A stretch of 15,048 nucleotides of DNA from SFTJ01 sp905210415. GTDB lineage: Bacteria; Bacteroidota; Bacteroidia; Bacteroidales; Muribaculaceae. Every line of letters starts with the position of its first letter. Positions within the stretch are counted from its first letter, which is position 1. A program made the position numbers and the translations under genes. Below the pieces are notes generated by a model. It did not search any database. It saw only the letters and a program-made list of their open reading frames with translations, and was not told where the DNA came from. The stretch is from positions 1-15,048 of the forward strand of contig CABSDC010000056.1 of assembly GCA_902476295.1 (NCBI GenBank), in the 5' to 3' direction. This document shows positions 7,343-14,791 of this stretch, piece after piece.

Positions 7343-8755
7343 TTAGAATTTCCAGTTTACTGTTGCGCCGATAACGCGGTTGGTGCGATAGTAGTGGTCG
7401 GTCTTGTCGCCAACGGCAGTAGTAGTGACCACGTCGCGTGTTTTGTAGAATGTGCGCATATAGCCAACGTCGAATGTGGTGCGCTTAGTGGCGCGGATGC
7501 GAACACCGGCACCAACGCTGTTGCTTGAGGTATTGAAGCTCAAGTCGTTCATGTGAGCGTCGTTGAGATCGTAGTTGGTGGTTTGCCAGCCAGCCGATAT
7601 GGTCACGCGAGAGCAGAGGTCGTATTCGGCACCGGCGAGCACTTCAAATGTGTTGCCGTTGATGAGGTCTTGCTTGTTGCCATATTGGGTAGCGCTCTTG
7701 TCGCCATAGTAGTGGAAACCAGCGTTGAGGCGAAGAGGCTTGATAGGAGTGTACTGCACACCGGCAGAGAGGAACGAAGGCATGTCGGAAGCAACCTTTG
7801 CGCCGTCGGCAAATTGTCCGAGCACTGCGTTGGTCTTAGAGAGGTTGGCAGCATATTCGTTCATTTCGCTCTTGTTCTTGAGGCGCATACGAGTCTTGAA
7901 CTCATATTTTGCAGCCACGTTCCATTGGTCGTTGATCTTCCAGTCGATACCGATGATTGGAGTGAATCCGAAACCAGTTTGGTCGGTATTGAGCGAGATG
8001 GTAGTAGTGGCGAGTTGGGTGCTCACGGCCTCTTGTGTGGCGGCGAGATATGCTTCGCCGACAGGCGATTTAGCCACGAGCTTAGCGTTGACGTCGTCAA
8101 CCCAGCCGTTGTAGTTACATGTAGCATAGATGCCACGCACGCCCACAAAGGCAGAGAGGTTGTTGGTGATTTTGTAAGTACCACCCACCGATAGGCCGAA
8201 GAAGTATTGGCGACCCTTCATGTAGGCGTTGAGGCTATATCCGCCGAAGCCGATGTGGTCAGAAAGACCAGCCTGAGCCAATGCGCCGTTCACTGTGGGG
8301 ATGATTTGGCTTGAATAGAGGGCTTCGAAAGTGCCTAATCCGTTGTCGAATTCGCACTTGCCACCGCCACCGGTGAGGGCGAAGTTGGAAGAAATTGACC
8401 ATTTGTCCTTAACGTAAGCCAATTGGAAACTTGGGATAGCTGGGGCCTTGGCATCGCCTTCAAATTTGTGAGTAGCTGAAGGGTCCTTTGTATTGTAGGC
8501 AAAGAGAGGGAATGTGGTGGTGATGTCGCGGTCTTGTTTAGCGCCTTGCACTGTGAAAGAGAGGTGGAAGCCATTGCTGAGGAATGCCACACCGGCAGGG
8601 TTCATATAAGCGCCATTAACGTCGATGATGGCTTCTTGGCTGAGTTGGCGAAGGAATGATGCGTTTTGGTTGGTGTTCGTCAATAGACCTCCAGCCAATG
8701 CAGAGGTCGTGCTTAGGGCTGCAAGCGCTAAGCCGAAAAGATGTCTTTTAATCAT
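7343..8755 (-). CDS. OmpP1/FadL-family outer membrane protein
   Basis: This is a beta-barrel transporter-type protein of the FadL/OmpP1/TodX family, which lets hydrophobic compounds cross the outer membrane. The substrate here is unknown. The 470-residue product begins with a signal peptide (basic MIKRH, hydrophobic core, cleavage likely after ALA at 19-21). The mature N-terminus holds the family-typical hatch segment, with NPAG at 52-55 in a GAYMNPAGVAFLS context. The rest has alternating, aromatic- and glycine-rich strands, and the protein ends in Trp-Lys-Phe, the C-terminal Phe expected for BAM recognition. A -7 box lies about 32 nt upstream. It is convergent with the histidine kinase and read in the same direction as gap, but a terminator separates it from gap, so it appears monocistronic. 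Confidence 0.9.
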   Translation of the reverse strand: MIKRHLFGLALAALSTTSALAGGLLTNTNQNASFLRQLSQEAIIDVNGAYMNPAGVAFLSNGFHLSFTVQGAKQDRDITTTFPLFAYNTKDPSATHKFEGDAKAPAIPSFQLAYVKDKWSISSNFALTGGGGKCEFDNGLGTFEALYSSQIIPTVNGALAQAGLSDHIGFGGYSLNAYMKGRQYFFGLSVGGTYKITNNLSAFVGVRGIYATCNYNGWVDDVNAKLVAKSPVGEAYLAATQEAVSTQLATTTISLNTDQTGFGFTPIIGIDWKINDQWNVAAKYEFKTRMRLKNKSEMNEYAANLSKTNAVLGQFADGAKVASDMPSFLSAGVQYTPIKPLRLNAGFHYYGDKSATQYGNKQDLINGNTFEVLAGAEYDLCSRVTISAGWQTTNYDLNDAHMNDLSFNTSSNSVGAGVRIRATKRTTFDVGYMRTFYKTRDVVTTTAVGDKTDHYYRTNRVIGATVNWKF

Positions 8756-8786
8756 TATAAATTATACCTTTAATTGAATTCGGGGG

Positions 8787-8794
8787 CAAAGGTA
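8787..8794 (-). promoter_or_regulatory. -7 box of the OmpP1/FadL-like gene
   Basis: On the minus strand TACCTTTG matches TAnnTTTG exactly. No TTTG is present at the -33 distance. The predicted start near 8780 leaves a leader of about 25 nt before the ATG at 8755. Confidence 0.5.
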
Positions 8795-9016
8795 ATACAA
8801 ATTTCTGGAATAATAAGAGAAATTGACCAACAAAATAGAAAAATGTGCTAATAATGCGCGCCAAAAGCCCTTCGCAACCCCTTTGGGCGATTGCGAAAAG
8901 CCGCGCTATGAGACGGTTTTATAATTTGGTAATCCAAGAAAAACGTGATATTTATGGAGTTATGGGCGAAATCGGGTTGCGTTTGGGGGTAGTGTGGAGC
9001 GGGAGGATATGGGTAT
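8795..9016. other. Noncoding spacer upstream of the OMP gene
   Basis: Together with the promoter and terminator at its ends, this forms the 342-nt gap between gap and the outer-membrane gene. It contains a compound inverted repeat at 8856-8906. No gene is seen. Confidence 0.5.
8856..8906. repeat. Compound inverted repeat upstream of the OMP promoter
   Basis: Outer arms GCGCG (8856-8860) and CGCGC (8902-8906) enclose inner arms TTCGCAA (8871-8877) and TTGCGAA (8891-8897). The internal loop is asymmetric (10 and 4 nt). It is much more GC-rich than its surroundings and has no adjoining T run. It may be a protein-binding site, a structured RNA or a degenerate REP-like unit. Confidence 0.4.
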
Positions 9017-9050
9017 AAAAATCAGCCCCGGGCGAGAAGCCCAGGGCTGA
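9017..9050 (-). terminator. Rho-independent terminator after gap
   Basis: TCAGCCCCGGGC (9022-9033) and GCCCAGGGCTGA (9039-9050) pair over 12 bp with one C-A mismatch around a GAGAA loop. On the minus strand five T follow (9021-9017). It lies 47 nt past the gap stop codon. Confidence 0.88.
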
Positions 9051-9097
9051 AAAGAAGTTACTTATTTGTAAACTCTTAATGAAAATGAATCAACGGA

Positions 9098-10108
9098 TTA
9101 GCCGTTAACCTTCTTCATGTGAGCGATAAGTTCAAGAACCTTGTTTGAGTAACCGATTTCGTTGTCGTACCAAGATACAACCTTAACGAAAGTGTCAGTC
9201 AAAGCGATACCAGCCTTAGCGTCGAAGATAGAAGTGCGAGTGTCACCGAGGAAGTCAGAAGAAACAACTGCATCTTCAGTGTAACCGAGCACGCCCTTAA
9301 GTTCGCCTTCAGAAGCTTCCTTCATAGCAGCGCAGATTTCAGCGTAAGTAGCTGGCTTAGCCAAGTTAACTGTCAAGTCAACAACTGAAACGTCAAGAGT
9401 AGGAACACGCATTGACATACCAGTAAGCTTGCCGTTGAGTTCAGGAATAACCTTACCTACAGCCTTAGCAGCACCAGTAGAAGAAGGGATGATGTTGCCA
9501 GAAGCAGCACGACCACCGCGCCAGTCCTTCATAGATGGACCGTCAACAGTCTTTTGAGTAGCAGTAGTAGAGTGAACTGTAGTCATCAAACCGTCAGTGA
9601 TACCGAACTTGTCGTTGAGAACCTTAGCGATAGGAGCCAAACAGTTAGTTGTGCAAGATGCGTTAGATACGAATTGAGTACCCTTAACATACTTGTCAAA
9701 GTTAACACCACAAACAAACATTGGAGTAGCGTCCTTAGAAGGAGCTGACATAACTACGTACTTAGCACCAGCTTCGATGTGTGCTTGAGCCTTTTCTTGA
9801 GTCAAGAACAAACCAGTTGATTCAACTACGTATTCTGCTTCAACTTCGTTCCACTTAAGATCTGCAGGGTTGCGTTCAGCAGTTACGCGAATCTTCTTGC
9901 CGTTTACGATAAGTTGGCTGTTTTCAACATCAGCTTCGATAGTGCCTTCGAATGCGCCGTGCATTGTGTCATACTTAAGCATGTAAGCCAAGTAATCAAC
10001 TGGGCAAAGGTCGTTAATACCTACGATTTCGATGTCGTTTCTGTTTTGAGCTGCGCGGAATACGAAACGTCCGATGCGGCCGAAACCATTAATACCTACT
10101 TTAGTCAT
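9098..10108 (-). CDS. gap: Glyceraldehyde-3-phosphate dehydrogenase, type I
   Basis: This enzyme oxidises and phosphorylates glyceraldehyde 3-phosphate to 1,3-bisphosphoglycerate in cytosolic glycolysis. The 336-residue product has NGFGRIGR at 7-14 (Rossmann dinucleotide loop) and Asp33 in INDLCP, consistent with NAD preference. The catalytic Cys152 sits in SNASCTTNC and His179 in TTVHSTTATQ. The C-terminal WYDNEIGYSNK segment is also present. Codon use differs from the neighbours: GTA/GTT, GCT/GCA and ACT replace the GTG/GCC/ACC seen elsewhere, as expected for a very highly expressed gene. It has its own terminator and a long upstream region with two -7 boxes, so it is probably transcribed alone. 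Confidence 0.98.
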   Translation of the reverse strand: MTKVGINGFGRIGRFVFRAAQNRNDIEIVGINDLCPVDYLAYMLKYDTMHGAFEGTIEADVENSQLIVNGKKIRVTAERNPADLKWNEVEAEYVVESTGLFLTQEKAQAHIEAGAKYVVMSAPSKDATPMFVCGVNFDKYVKGTQFVSNASCTTNCLAPIAKVLNDKFGITDGLMTTVHSTTATQKTVDGPSMKDWRGGRAASGNIIPSSTGAAKAVGKVIPELNGKLTGMSMRVPTLDVSVVDLTVNLAKPATYAEICAAMKEASEGELKGVLGYTEDAVVSSDFLGDTRTSIFDAKAGIALTDTFVKVVSWYDNEIGYSNKVLELIAHMKKVNG

Positions 10109-10168
10109 TTTTTCTTTTAATTTATTGGTTAAAATAATCTGTTTTATCCTTAATTTTAAGATAATTTT

Positions 10169-10194
10169 ATACCTTTGTGTATGGGCAAAGGTAT
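10169..10194. repeat. Palindrome of two head-to-head -7 boxes
   Basis: ATACCTTTG (10169-10177) and CAAAGGTAT (10186-10194) are exact complements separated by 8 nt. Each arm contains TACCTTTG, a perfect -7 consensus, one per strand. It lies in the gap-mscL divergent spacer, so it may hold divergent promoters or be an operator overlapping a gap promoter. Confidence 0.5.
10186..10193 (-). promoter_or_regulatory. Candidate proximal -7 box for gap
   Basis: TACCTTTG on the minus strand, about 78 nt before the gap ATG, matches the consensus fully. No TTTG is found at -33. It forms one arm of the 10169-10194 palindrome. Confidence 0.45.
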
Positions 10195-10221
10195 GCTTGC
10201 TCGCAGTGACATAAGCAGAGC

Positions 10222-10282
10222 TTTACCTTATTCGGTGCAAAAGTAATATATTTTTTTCAATTAATGATGCCTATAAGGTAAA
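10222..10282. repeat. 10-bp inverted repeat flanking a gap -7 box
   Basis: TTTACCTTAT (10222-10231) and ATAAGGTAAA (10273-10282) are exact complements with a 41-nt spacer. The spacer contains the second -7 candidate at 10238-10245. Two operator half-sites bracketing a promoter would look like this, but no regulator is known. Confidence 0.4.
10238..10245 (-). promoter_or_regulatory. Candidate distal -7 box for gap
   Basis: TACTTTTG on the minus strand fits TAnnTTTG. It lies about 130 nt before the gap start. No -33 TTTG is visible at the usual spacing; an A7 run and TATAT lie directly upstream of the box. Confidence 0.4.
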
Positions 10283-10395
10283 ATAATAGAAAAATTTCCT
10301 TAATTAGGCTAATGTATTGCGCTGAACTTAACTTATTGAATACTAAATGCAATAACTTTAGACGGAGAATATACGTAAATAATCAATTTAACACT

Positions 10396-10812
10396 ATGAG
10401 TAATTTTATCAAAGATTTCAAGGATTTCGCCATGAAGGGCAATGTTGTCGACATGGCTGTGGGTGTGATTATCGGTGGCGCTTTTGGTAAGATTGTCACC
10501 TCGTTGGTCAACGACGTGATTATGCCTGTTGTGGGGCTTGTGATTGGTGGCGTTGACTTCACCAACCTGAAGTGGGTGTTTGCCGAGGCTACTGAGACTA
10601 CTCCTGAGGCTGCGCTGATGTATGGCCAGTTTATACAAAATGTGGTTGACTTCCTGATTATAGCATTCTGTATTTTCTTGATGGTGAAGGGTATCGCTAA
10701 GTTGTCGCGCAAGAAGGATGAGGCTCCAGCGCTTGCTCCTGCTCCAGAACCAAGTGCAGAAGAAAAGCTTCTCACTGAGATTCGCGACCTCTTGAAGAAG
10801 CAAAGCAAGTAA
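10396..10812 (+). CDS. mscL: Large-conductance mechanosensitive channel MscL
   Basis: MscL is a homopentameric inner-membrane channel that opens under membrane tension to release osmolytes after hypo-osmotic shock. The 138-residue product has the amphipathic N-terminal helix (FIKDFKDFAMKGN), a first transmembrane helix at about 16-47 with the conserved VVDMAVGVIIGGAFGKIV core, a periplasmic loop at about 52-75, and a second helix at about 76-101. A Pro/Ala linker then leads to the C-terminal bundle helix (EEKLLTEIRDLL). The frame is open 28 codons further left, but the ATG at 10396 gives the exact family N-terminus (MSNFIKDFKDF). A near-consensus TAACTTTA (10353-10360) upstream could be its -7 box. 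The gene is divergent from gap. Confidence 0.96.
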   Translation: MSNFIKDFKDFAMKGNVVDMAVGVIIGGAFGKIVTSLVNDVIMPVVGLVIGGVDFTNLKWVFAEATETTPEAALMYGQFIQNVVDFLIIAFCIFLMVKGIAKLSRKKDEAPALAPAPEPSAEEKLLTEIRDLLKKQSK

Positions 10813-10860
10813 AATCTATGGTCGTTAGCTATTAGGGCGTGACGTCCCTAAATGATATTG

Positions 10861-10901
10861 TGCCGTGGCAGATGGGTGTGTAGCCCCTACTTGCCGCGGC
10901 A
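10861..10901 (+). terminator. Possible terminator after mscL
   Basis: TGCCGTGGCA (10861-10870) and TGCCGCGGCA (10892-10901) pair over 10 bp with one G-U wobble; the 21-nt loop can pair internally (GGG with CCC). It is followed by TTCGCTTTT, an imperfect T run, about 50 nt past the mscL stop. It may alternatively be a degenerate REP-like unit. Confidence 0.45.
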
Positions 10902-10957
10902 TTCGCTTTTGTGGATTGAATGATGGCTGCTTGTGGTGGCGTGGCACCTCCGCAATG

Positions 10958-10979
10958 AAAATGAAATGGCTTTCATTTT
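10958..10979. repeat. 9-bp AT-rich hairpin overlapping a -33 box
   Basis: AAAATGAAA (10958-10966) and TTTCATTTT (10971-10979) are exact complements around a TGGC loop. The right arm overlaps the -33 TTTG (10977-10980) of the first promoter-like module. Confidence 0.45.
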
Positions 10980-11007
10980 GCATTGCACTCGGTTTGCACT
11001 ATCGTTG
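10977..11007 (+). promoter_or_regulatory. Upstream tandem promoter-like module of lepB
   Basis: TTTG (10977-10980), 19 nt, then TATCGTTG (11000-11007), which differs at one position from TAnnTTTG. It is the degenerate copy of the module at 11124-11155. Transcription from it would give a leader of about 165 nt. Confidence 0.4.
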
Positions 11008-11123
11008 GATAAGATTGCTTCGCCGTCCTCAATCGCGACTCGGCAAATTGGCAGAAGTCTGCCATTTGCGCTCGCTGCTCATTCGGGTGGCTGCACTCGG
11101 AAATATCAACTCGAGCAAGCTTG

Positions 11124-11155
11124 GTTGCTTATTTCTCTCGTTTGCACTATCTTTG
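11124..11155 (+). promoter_or_regulatory. Promoter of the lepB-WbqC operon
   Basis: GTTG (11124-11127, three of four -33 bases), 20 nt, then TATCTTTG (11148-11155), a perfect -7 box. The centres are 26 bp apart. The predicted start near 11162 leaves a short leader before the ATG at 11180. Confidence 0.7.
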
Positions 11156-11179
11156 CAGAAGTAATAAGCTGATAATAAA

Positions 11180-12649
11180 ATGGAGAAAAATCAAAAGACT
11201 GAAATAAATTTCGATGAGAAAAGTGCTGGTGAATTGCAGCATGGCGGATTGAAGGAGCGCCTTGGACGTGTGAAAACCACTCGCTGGGTGCGTTTCGGCA
11301 TCGTTTCGCTGATATTTGTGTTGTGGGTGATATGGCTTGGTAGCCCTTGGGTGTTGCTGTTCTGGCCTCTGCTTGCCGACATTTATCTCACTCAATTCAT
11401 CCCTTGGACTTGGTGGCGCCACACCAAAAACCGTGCGGTGAGAGAGGTGATGACGTGGGTGGATGCCATTGTCTATGCCTTGATTTTGGTCTACTTCTTA
11501 TTCTTATATGTGGGACAGAATTATCAGATTCCATCGTCATCGCTCGAGAAATCGCTTCTTGTGGGCGACTATCTGTGGGTGAACAAGATGGTGTATGGTC
11601 CTCGCGTGCCTAACACCCCAATCCACTTTCCTTTGGCGCAAAACACTCTGCCTGTGATTGGCTGCAAGAGTTATCTTGATAAGCCTCAGTGGGGCTATCA
11701 CCGCTTGAAGGGCTTGCGCAATATTGAGCGCAACGATATTGTGGTGTTTAATTTTCCTGCTGGCGACACGGTGGCTATGAAGGTGCAGAACCCCGACTAT
11801 TATACGCTGATATCTATGCATGGTCGTGAGGCTGTACGCTCAGATAAGCAAACCTATGGTGAGGTGATCTATCGCCCAGTTGACCGTAGAGAGAATTATG
11901 TGAAGCGCTGCATCGGTCTTCCTGGCGAGCGACTGAAGATCGTAGACGATGTGGTGATGATTAACGGCCATGCGCTGAAGACTCCTAAGATGGCTCAATA
12001 CAACTATTTCTTGCAGACCGATGGCCGTGTAATCAGCGATGATGTGTGGGGGAATATCGGTGTGAGCGAGGACGATAGAGCTCAGTTGACGCTTAGTGTG
12101 CAAGATGTGGCTGGCGTTGAGGCTTTGGGCATGAACGTTAATAATGACGGCAGCATTCCGCCTATCTATCAAGTGCCTCTCACTTCGGGCATGAAGGAGA
12201 TAATCCGCAACCAATATCCTTGGATTACCTCGGTGGTGAAGGTGCCTGTTCAGGAGATGTTTAATCCTTATCCTATCACTCACGACTATGGTTGGACCCG
12301 TGCCAACTATGGCGAAATATGGATTCCTAAGAAGGGCGCATCTATCGCTCTTAATGCTGAGAATTTGCCTATCTATGAGCGATGCATCAAGAATTATGAG
12401 GGCAACGACTTGCAGGTGAAGAATGGTGTGATATACATTAATGGCGAGGTTGCCACCAAATATACCTTCAAGATGGACTATTATTGGATGATGGGTGATA
12501 ACCGCGACAATTCGCTCGACTCGCGCTACTGGGGCTTCGTGCCTGAAGACCATATCGTGGGCACTCCTATGTTTATCATCTTGAGCATCGATAAGGATAC
12601 CAACAAGGTGCGTTGGAATCGCGTGCTGCGCAGTGCGAAATCTAATTGA
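11180..12649 (+). CDS. lepB: Signal peptidase I, large Bacteroidetes type
   Basis: LepB is a membrane serine protease that removes signal peptides from exported proteins on the periplasmic side. The 489-residue product is far longer than the roughly 320 residues of E. coli LepB, which is usual for Bacteroidetes. N-terminal hydrophobic segments lie at about 38-75 and 94-112. Catalytic Ser121 lies in IPSSSLEKSLLVGD and the general-base Lys242 in YVKRCIGLPGE. A conserved MGDNRDNSLDSRYWG box follows at 438-452. Insertions between Ser121 and Lys242 and between Lys242 and the last box account for the extra length. A strong promoter-like site lies 25 nt upstream, and a WbqC-like gene begins 10 nt after the stop, so both are likely cotranscribed. 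Confidence 0.96.
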   Translation: MEKNQKTEINFDEKSAGELQHGGLKERLGRVKTTRWVRFGIVSLIFVLWVIWLGSPWVLLFWPLLADIYLTQFIPWTWWRHTKNRAVREVMTWVDAIVYALILVYFLFLYVGQNYQIPSSSLEKSLLVGDYLWVNKMVYGPRVPNTPIHFPLAQNTLPVIGCKSYLDKPQWGYHRLKGLRNIERNDIVVFNFPAGDTVAMKVQNPDYYTLISMHGREAVRSDKQTYGEVIYRPVDRRENYVKRCIGLPGERLKIVDDVVMINGHALKTPKMAQYNYFLQTDGRVISDDVWGNIGVSEDDRAQLTLSVQDVAGVEALGMNVNNDGSIPPIYQVPLTSGMKEIIRNQYPWITSVVKVPVQEMFNPYPITHDYGWTRANYGEIWIPKKGASIALNAENLPIYERCIKNYEGNDLQVKNGVIYINGEVATKYTFKMDYYWMMGDNRDNSLDSRYWGFVPEDHIVGTPMFIILSIDKDTNKVRWNRVLRSAKSN

Positions 12650-12659
12650 TGGGTTGGCG

Positions 12660-13310
12660 ATGCCTACGGCAATTAATCAGATATACGATCAGATAGCCTT
12701 GAGTAGTGCCTATCTGGGTAGCGTACGGTATTATGCTGCCATGCTTGCCGCGCGCCACACAGTGGTGGATGCCGCGGAGCATGGACTGATGCGTCGATGG
12801 GCGCTCAATCACTGCCGTATATGCGGAGCCAACGGTGTGCAGCAGTTGGTGGTGCCTATCGATAAGACCGACTACAATGCCCGCACGCCTATGCGCGATG
12901 TGGTGATTTCCAATCATGGCAATTGGCGACATCTGCATTGGGGCGCTCTCTTTTCGTCGTATGGCAAGAGCCCTTTTTTCGATTACGTTGCCGACGACCT
13001 TGAGCGTGTGATTCGTGGCAATCAGCGCTACCTGATCGACTTGAATGCCGAGTTGCAGCAAGTGGTGATTGATTTCCTTGATTTGCCTATCTCGTGGAGT
13101 GTGGCTGATGTGCAGCCCTCTGATGAGACAATGGATTTGCGTGGCAAGGTGGAAGAAAACAAGCCGTCGAGCATCGAGATGCATGACGTGCCTTATTATC
13201 AGTTGTGGGCCAGTCGCACAGGTTTTCTGCCCGACCTGAGCATAATGGATATGCTGTGCAATCTTGGCAGAGAGTCGGTATTCGCTCTGATAGAGATGTC
13301 GCGTAGGTGA
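12660..13310 (+). CDS. WbqC-like family protein
   Basis: The WbqC family is named after an O-antigen cluster protein, but its biochemical role is not firmly established; in Bacteroidetes it often follows lepB. From ATG 12660 the product has 216 residues. Family features seen are the N-terminal LSSAYLGSVRYYA (13-25), RICGANGVQQL (53-63), the NWR-containing middle (88-90), and the C-terminal YYQLWASRTGFLPDLSIMDM (179-198), the most conserved part. A GTG at 12633 in the same frame overlaps the end of lepB and adds 9 residues; ATG 12660, 10 nt past the lepB stop, is preferred. The gene is convergent with the esterase, with only 26 nt between stop codons and no clear terminator in that gap. Confidence 0.85.
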   Translation: MPTAINQIYDQIALSSAYLGSVRYYAAMLAARHTVVDAAEHGLMRRWALNHCRICGANGVQQLVVPIDKTDYNARTPMRDVVISNHGNWRHLHWGALFSSYGKSPFFDYVADDLERVIRGNQRYLIDLNAELQQVVIDFLDLPISWSVADVQPSDETMDLRGKVEENKPSSIEMHDVPYYQLWASRTGFLPDLSIMDMLCNLGRESVFALIEMSRR

Positions 13311-13336
13311 TAGTGGTAGCCGCAGTGTGGCGCAGG

Positions 13337-14791
13337 TTAGCCTTGGCCTTGCGATTTCACGCTTATCACACCGTTGTGGCGATTATAGCCAGTGGTCTTC
13401 ATCTTGCGGCAATAAATCTTTTTGTCGCACACCACATACAATTTGTTCCCTATAAACGATAGCCCGGTGATTGCTCCGCCTGGCAGACTGAGTATTGCCC
13501 GCACTCGGCCGTTTTGGTCGCACACCTGCACGCCGAGGGCTGTGGCAACGTATAGGTTGCCCAGAGTATCGAAAGCCATCGGCCCGTTTTCGGCAGTGGC
13601 GTCGTTGTTGGCGCTATGCAGCCAGTAGAATCGTTCGCCCAAAGTGAGTTTGCGGTCTTTCACCACATATTGTATGAGCCAGTTGCTCTGGGGCTCACTT
13701 TGCACCACGGTGCGATGGTCGGGAGCCACGGCAAAGTAGTGCCCGTCGCTGATGAGGCTTTGGCTGTGAGGCATCACTTCGGCAGGCGTCATGAATGATG
13801 TGTCGCGGTGGGCTGAATAGTTGGCAACGAATTGCCAGTCTTCACCATCTTGCAATATGGTGTTGAGCATATCGTTGCTGCTGCGAGGTTTGTCGATAGG
13901 CTTCTTGCTCTTCCAGTCCTTCCAGAGGAAGCACATGGCGCGGTTGAAAGCCAGAGTGCCATATTTGATGCTATGACCGCCCTTATCCCAAGCGGCATCC
14001 ACGTCGTAGCCGGCAAACTTCAGCGCCGACATCATCATCTGGTTGTATTCCCACCAACTGCCGAACAGCGGATTCCAAGCATCGTTCTCGCCATCTTGCA
14101 GGAAGATGCGCAGCGGTTTGGGCTCGGTTTTGCGCACTATGGCTGGGAAATCGTTGCCTCCGCGCATAGCCACGAAGGTGCCCACGGCGCTATACACGCG
14201 GCTGAATAGGTCGGGACGCATCCATGCGGCAGTCATCGCGCAGATGCCTCCGCTGCTTGCTCCCGTTATGGCACGGTCGTTGGCATCGGCCGAAATGTGC
14301 AGCGTGCGTCCATCGTTGAGGGTTCTGCCCTCAACTTGTGGCAGTATCTCTTTTTCGAGGAAGTGGGCCCAAGAGCCGTCAACGCTGTCAAACTCGCGGC
14401 TGCGGTTGTATCGCACCACGTTGCCATTGGCATCTTTCACCACGCCGGGGTTTACAAACACACCTATGGTGACAGGCATATCGCCTGCTGCTATCAGAGA
14501 GTCCATCTTGGTGGTGGCGTTGTAGAGAATGCCGTCCATACACACGAGCAGACAAGCTGGTTTGTCGCCGCGATATTGACTCGGCACATACACTTGCACC
14601 GAGCGTTCGGTGCCGGGGTATATTTCAGATTGATTGTGCTGAAATGTTATGGTAGTGCCTTGCTCAACGGCATTATGTGCCGACGCCATTGCCGAAAAGG
14701 CAGCAACAGCAATGCAGCGAAAGGCTTTGGCGGATACAGCGAATTGAGCTGCAGCCGCCAAAGAGAAAATATTGTTTAGAATTCGTTTCAT
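13337..14791 (-). CDS. Secreted enterochelin-esterase-like hydrolase with C-terminal beta-propeller-like segment
   Basis: This looks like an exported alpha/beta-hydrolase of the esterase D/Fes type (PF00756-like). From ATG 14791 it has 484 residues. A hydrophobic leader at 1-38 ends in AMASA and should be a signal peptide, unusually long and broken by a Lys/Arg-containing stretch (20-25). Hydrolase landmarks are LLVCMDG (81-87), nucleophile Ser179 in GASSGG, likely acid Asp237 in LQDGENDAWNP and His273 in GGHS. After about residue 310 comes a different segment. Its end, MAFDTLGNLYVATALGVQV (405-423) and LSFIGNKLYVV (444-454), resembles SMP-30/gluconolactonase blades but is only about 170 residues, too short for a full propeller. 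The frame is open 84 codons further left, but that part reads through repeats and lacks gene-like composition. The substrate (acyl ester, polysaccharide acetyl or siderophore ester) is unknown. Confidence 0.82.
   Translation of the reverse strand: MKRILNNIFSLAAAAQFAVSAKAFRCIAVAAFSAMASAHNAVEQGTTITFQHNQSEIYPGTERSVQVYVPSQYRGDKPACLLVCMDGILYNATTKMDSLIAAGDMPVTIGVFVNPGVVKDANGNVVRYNRSREFDSVDGSWAHFLEKEILPQVEGRTLNDGRTLHISADANDRAITGASSGGICAMTAAWMRPDLFSRVYSAVGTFVAMRGGNDFPAIVRKTEPKPLRIFLQDGENDAWNPLFGSWWEYNQMMMSALKFAGYDVDAAWDKGGHSIKYGTLAFNRAMCFLWKDWKSKKPIDKPRSSNDMLNTILQDGEDWQFVANYSAHRDTSFMTPAEVMPHSQSLISDGHYFAVAPDHRTVVQSEPQSNWLIQYVVKDRKLTLGERFYWLHSANNDATAENGPMAFDTLGNLYVATALGVQVCDQNGRVRAILSLPGGAITGLSFIGNKLYVVCDKKIYCRKMKTTGYNRHNGVISVKSQGQG

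Larger units (their letters stand above)
10813..11179. other. 367-nt noncoding region with hairpins and tandem promoter-like repeats
   Basis: No gene is supported. Elements seen in order: a small TTAGGG/CCCTAA hairpin (10832-10851), a larger hairpin (10861-10901), a perfect 9-bp AT-rich hairpin (10958-10979), two copies of a 15-nt motif TTTGCACTATCnTTG (10993-11007 and 11141-11155), two copies of TGCACTCGG (10984-10992 and 11092-11100), and the palindrome TGGCAGA-AG-TCTGCCA (11049-11064). The repeated content suggests a dispersed intergenic element carrying promoters. Confidence 0.6.

Noticed and set aside
10865..11164. Open frames of 99 and 79 codons between mscL and lepB
   Set aside because: They run through hairpins and the promoter-like repeats, and their translations look like read-through of noncoding repeats.
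11840..12553. A 237-codon open frame on the minus strand
   Set aside because: It is antisense to lepB and rich in His/Ile/Val as expected for a shadow of a GTG/GAT-rich gene. No motif is seen.
11180..12649. Unusual length of the signal peptidase as a sign of fusion or novelty
   Set aside because: Large insertions between the Ser and Lys boxes are normal for Bacteroidetes LepB, and all catalytic boxes are in order.
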